64,000 bases of DNA from positions 195,770 through 259,769 of the forward strand of contig CACPQG010000001.1 in assembly GCA_902636025.1 (NCBI GenBank), written 5' to 3'. The notes under the pieces are model-generated. The model ran no database searches, was not told the DNA's origin, and saw only the letters and a list, made by a program, of their open reading frames with translations. How positions within the stretch are numbered: the first letter of the stretch is position 1; each line of letters starts with the position of its first letter. The position numbers were made by a program, and so were the translations under genes. This DNA is from an uncultured Pelagibacteraceae bacterium. Lineage in GTDB: Bacteria > Pseudomonadota > Alphaproteobacteria > Pelagibacterales > Pelagibacteraceae. Below, piece by piece: positions 62,037 to 64,000 of the stretch.

Positions 62037-64000
62037 ATATTTTTTCTATTATCTACTAATGAGGACACAACAGATGGGTCTGCCAGTGTAGTTGTATCTC
62101 CAAGCTGTTCATGTTCATTTGCTGCAATTTTTCGTAAAATTCTTCTCATTATTTTTCCAGATCTAGTTTTCGGTAATCCTGTAGCAAACTGAATAAAATC
62201 TGGTGTCGCAATTGGTCCTATTTGTTTTCTTACCCAAAGTTTTAGATCTCTTTCTAAGTCTCCATCTGGGTTTTCCCCTGCGTTAAGAGTTACATAACAG
62301 TATAAACCATTGCCCTTTATGTCGTGAGGATAACCAACCACTGCAGCCTCAGCAACTTTTGGATGAGCAACAAATGCACTTTCTATTTCTGCAGTACCAA
62401 GGTTATGACCTGAAACAATAATAACATCATCTACACGACCAGTAATCCAGTAATAACCATCTTTGTCTCTTCTGCATCCATCACCAGTAAAATATTTTCC
62501 TTCAAATTGAGAAAAATATGTATCAATGAATCTTTGGTGATCCCCATATACTGTTCGCATTTGACCAGGCCATGATTGAGCAATACACAATCTACCCTTT
62601 GCCTCACCTTTGAGAGCTTTACCTTCTTGATCAACGATTACTGGCTTAATCCCATAAAAAGGTTTAGTTGCTGATCCTGGTTTAAGATCTATGGCTCCTG
62701 TTTGTGGACTAATTAAAATACCACCAGTCTCAGTTTGCCACCAAGTGTCTACTATTGGGCATTTAGACTCCCCTACGGTTTTATAATACCATTGCCATGC
62801 TTCTGGATTAATAGGTTCGCCTACAGTTCCTAGCAATTTAAGTGACTTTCTAGAAGTTTTTTTAACTGGACCGTCGCCCTCTCTCATTAGAGCTCTAATT
62901 GCTGTTGGCGCAGTATAAAATATATTCACTTTATATTTATCAACGATTTGCCACCATCTTGATGTATCAGGATAAGTTGGTATTCCCTCAAACATTATTG
63001 TTGTAGCACCGTTTGCAAGCGGACCGTAAATTATATAGCTATGCCCTGTAATCCAGCCGATATCAGCTGTACACCAATAAATATCCTTAGGCTTATAGTT
63101 AAAAATATATTGATGTGTCATTGAAGCATAAACCATGTATCCACCAGTTGTATGAAGCACACCTTTCGGTTTTCCAGTTGAACCAGATGTATAAAGAATA
63201 AATAAAGGATCTTCAGCATTCATTTCTTCAGGCTCACACACAGCAGACGCTTTTTTTATTATTTCGTGATACCAAACATCTCTGCTTTCATCCCAGTTTA
63301 TTCTGTTTCCAGTTCTCTTTACTACAATGCATTTTTTCACATTTGGGCAGTGTATTAATGCTTCATCAGTTATTGATTTTAAAGCTATTATTTTTCCACC
63401 TCTTAAACCTTCATCAGCTGTTATAACGTAGTCTGACTTACAGTCATTTATTCTTCCTGCAATACTGTCTGGAGAAAAACCACCAAAGATAATAGAGTGT
63501 ATAGCTCCGATACGAGCACATGCTAACATCGTGTATGCTAATTCAGGTATCATTGTTAAATAAATAGTAACTCTATCCCCTTTTTTAATTCCTAAATCCT
63601 TAAGTGCATTTGCTGTTTTAGATACCTCTTGATGAAGTTGCTTATATGTAATTTTTTTTTGTATTTTAGGATCATCACCTACCCAAATAATTGCGGTTTT
63701 GTCTTTATTTTTTTTTAGATGTCTGTCGATACAATTTATAGATGCGTTTAGAGTTCCATCATAGTACCACTTAATGTTAACATCAGTCTTACTGTATTTG
63801 ACGTCTTTTATTTTTGTATATGGTTTAATCCAGTTTATTCTTTTTCCCTCTTTTTTCCAAAATTGTTCATTATGTTTAACAGATTCATTATATTTTTTTT
63901 CATATTGCTTTTTATTAACCAAAGCTTTTTTTTGCCAGTCAGACTTTACTTTAATAAAATTATTATCCTTAATTTTATTTTTGGTTTTATTAAGCTTTTT
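62033..64000 (-). CDS. acs: Acetyl-CoA synthetase, 5' end cut by window edge
   Basis: Activates acetate to acetyl-CoA through acetyl-AMP. Motifs: [20 protein letters not shown] (AMP-binding P-loop), [35 protein letters not shown] and the C-terminal [15 protein letters not shown] with the acetylatable lysine. A TTG at 63922 would give 629 residues, but the frame stays open past it through [20 protein letters not shown] to the last base, and typical Acs proteins have about 20-30 residues before this point, so the true start is probably beyond 64000. Forms an uptake-activation pair with the nearby symporter. Confidence 0.96.
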   Translation of the reverse strand, partial: KKLNKTKNKIKDNNFIKVKSDWQKKALVNKKQYEKKYNESVKHNEQFWKKEGKRINWIKPYTKIKDVKYSKTDVNIKWYYDGTLNASINCIDRHLKKNKDKTAIIWVGDDPKIQKKITYKQLHQEVSKTANALKDLGIKKGDRVTIYLTMIPELAYTMLACARIGAIHSIIFGGFSPDSIAGRINDCKSDYVITADEGLRGGKIIALKSITDEALIHCPNVKKCIVVKRTGNRINWDESRDVWYHEIIKKASAVCEPEEMNAEDPLFILYTSGSTGKPKGVLHTTGGYMVYASMTHQYIFNYKPKDIYWCTADIGWITGHSYIIYGPLANGATTIMFEGIPTYPDTSRWWQIVDKYKVNIFYTAPTAIRALMREGDGPVKKTSRKSLKLLGTVGEPINPEAWQWYYKTVGESKCPIVDTWWQTETGGILISPQTGAIDLKPGSATKPFYGIKPVIVDQEGKALKGEAKGRLCIAQSWPGQMRTVYGDHQRFIDTYFSQFEGKYFTGDGCRRDKDGYYWITGRVDDVIIVSGHNLGTAEIESAFVAHPKVAEAAVVGYPHDIKGNGLYCYVTLNAGENPDGDLERDLKLWVRKQIGPIATPDFIQFATGLPKTRSGKIMRRILRKIAANEHEQLGDTTTLADPSVVSSLVDNRKNI

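Noticed and set aside
1-64000. CRISPR arrays, insertion sequences, prophage genes, rRNA operons, riboswitches
   Set aside because: No direct-repeat arrays, transposases, integrases, phage structural genes, rRNA segments or recognisable riboswitch cores were seen on reading both strands.

Overview
The window is an AT-rich, very tightly packed bacterial chromosome segment that reads as an alphaproteobacterium of the SAR11/Pelagibacter type. The grounds are the strong A/T codon bias and Lys/Asn/Ile-rich proteins, spacers mostly from overlap to a few tens of bases, the alphaproteobacterial gene order leuS-lptE-holA-parB-parA-rsmG-mnmG-mnmE-rho-hemJ-hemH-hemE | ppsR-maf-aroE-coaE-dnaQ, and the absence of phage, IS or CRISPR elements. 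The assignment to SAR11 is an inference from style and gene content; no 16S gene is present.

Layout. 1-6.3 kb: the start of murJ (cut by the window edge), malic enzyme maeB, a small membrane protein, a BON lipoprotein, rsmI, an LpoA/LppC-like periplasmic protein and rdgB. 6.3-11.7 kb: grpE-dnaK-dnaJ with heat-shock-type promoters, a 54-residue membrane protein, dapB and nth. 11.7-16.9 kb: a PfkB kinase, a previously uncalled 35-residue ArfA-like ribosome-rescue gene coupled to an atypical response-regulator-like gene, a YkuD transpeptidase, a PLP-binding protein and a ThiE-like protein sharing an ATGCAT start, a major porin and a DUF3576 lipoprotein. 16.9-33.7 kb: the minus-strand-dominated left arm of the origin region, with a perfect parS inside rsmG and a three-gene glycosyltransferase insert (including an O-GlcNAc-transferase/SPINDLY-like protein) between mnmE and rho.

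The 283-bp gap between hemE and ppsR (33670-33952) has the location and DnaA-box-like content of an alphaproteobacterial oriC, and genes on both sides mostly point away from it. 33.9-41.8 kb: ppsR, maf, aroE, coaE, dnaQ, secB, fxsA, a Tim44-like protein, an Smr protein, a GNAT-like protein and hslVU. 41.8-44.8 kb: a compact hisBHAFE operon. 44.9-47.9 kb: malyl-CoA lyase followed by two genes that resemble malate-CoA ligase (MtkA/MtkB) more than succinyl-CoA synthetase, giving a plausible malate to glyoxylate plus acetyl-CoA module. 48-54.4 kb: a HIT protein, GNAT, a sulfotransferase, lolA-ftsK, a divergent UbiH-like flavoprotein and a LON-domain protein. 54.5 kb onward: tRNA-Gly(GCC), pterin carbinolamine dehydratase, purH, a heparinase-like protein, rpe, a YggT-like protein, a two-subunit sodium:solute symporter with an EF-hand-like loop, an unknown protein, and acetyl-CoA synthetase running off the window edge.

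The clearest themes are replication/segregation (oriC, parABS, holA, dnaQ, ftsK), C2/C4 carbon traffic (maeB, mcl-mtkAB, a possible acetate symporter, acs), heat-shock proteostasis with recognisable sigma-32-type promoters, and extreme compaction: convergent genes repeatedly overlap at their stop codons and one divergent pair overlaps at its start codons.
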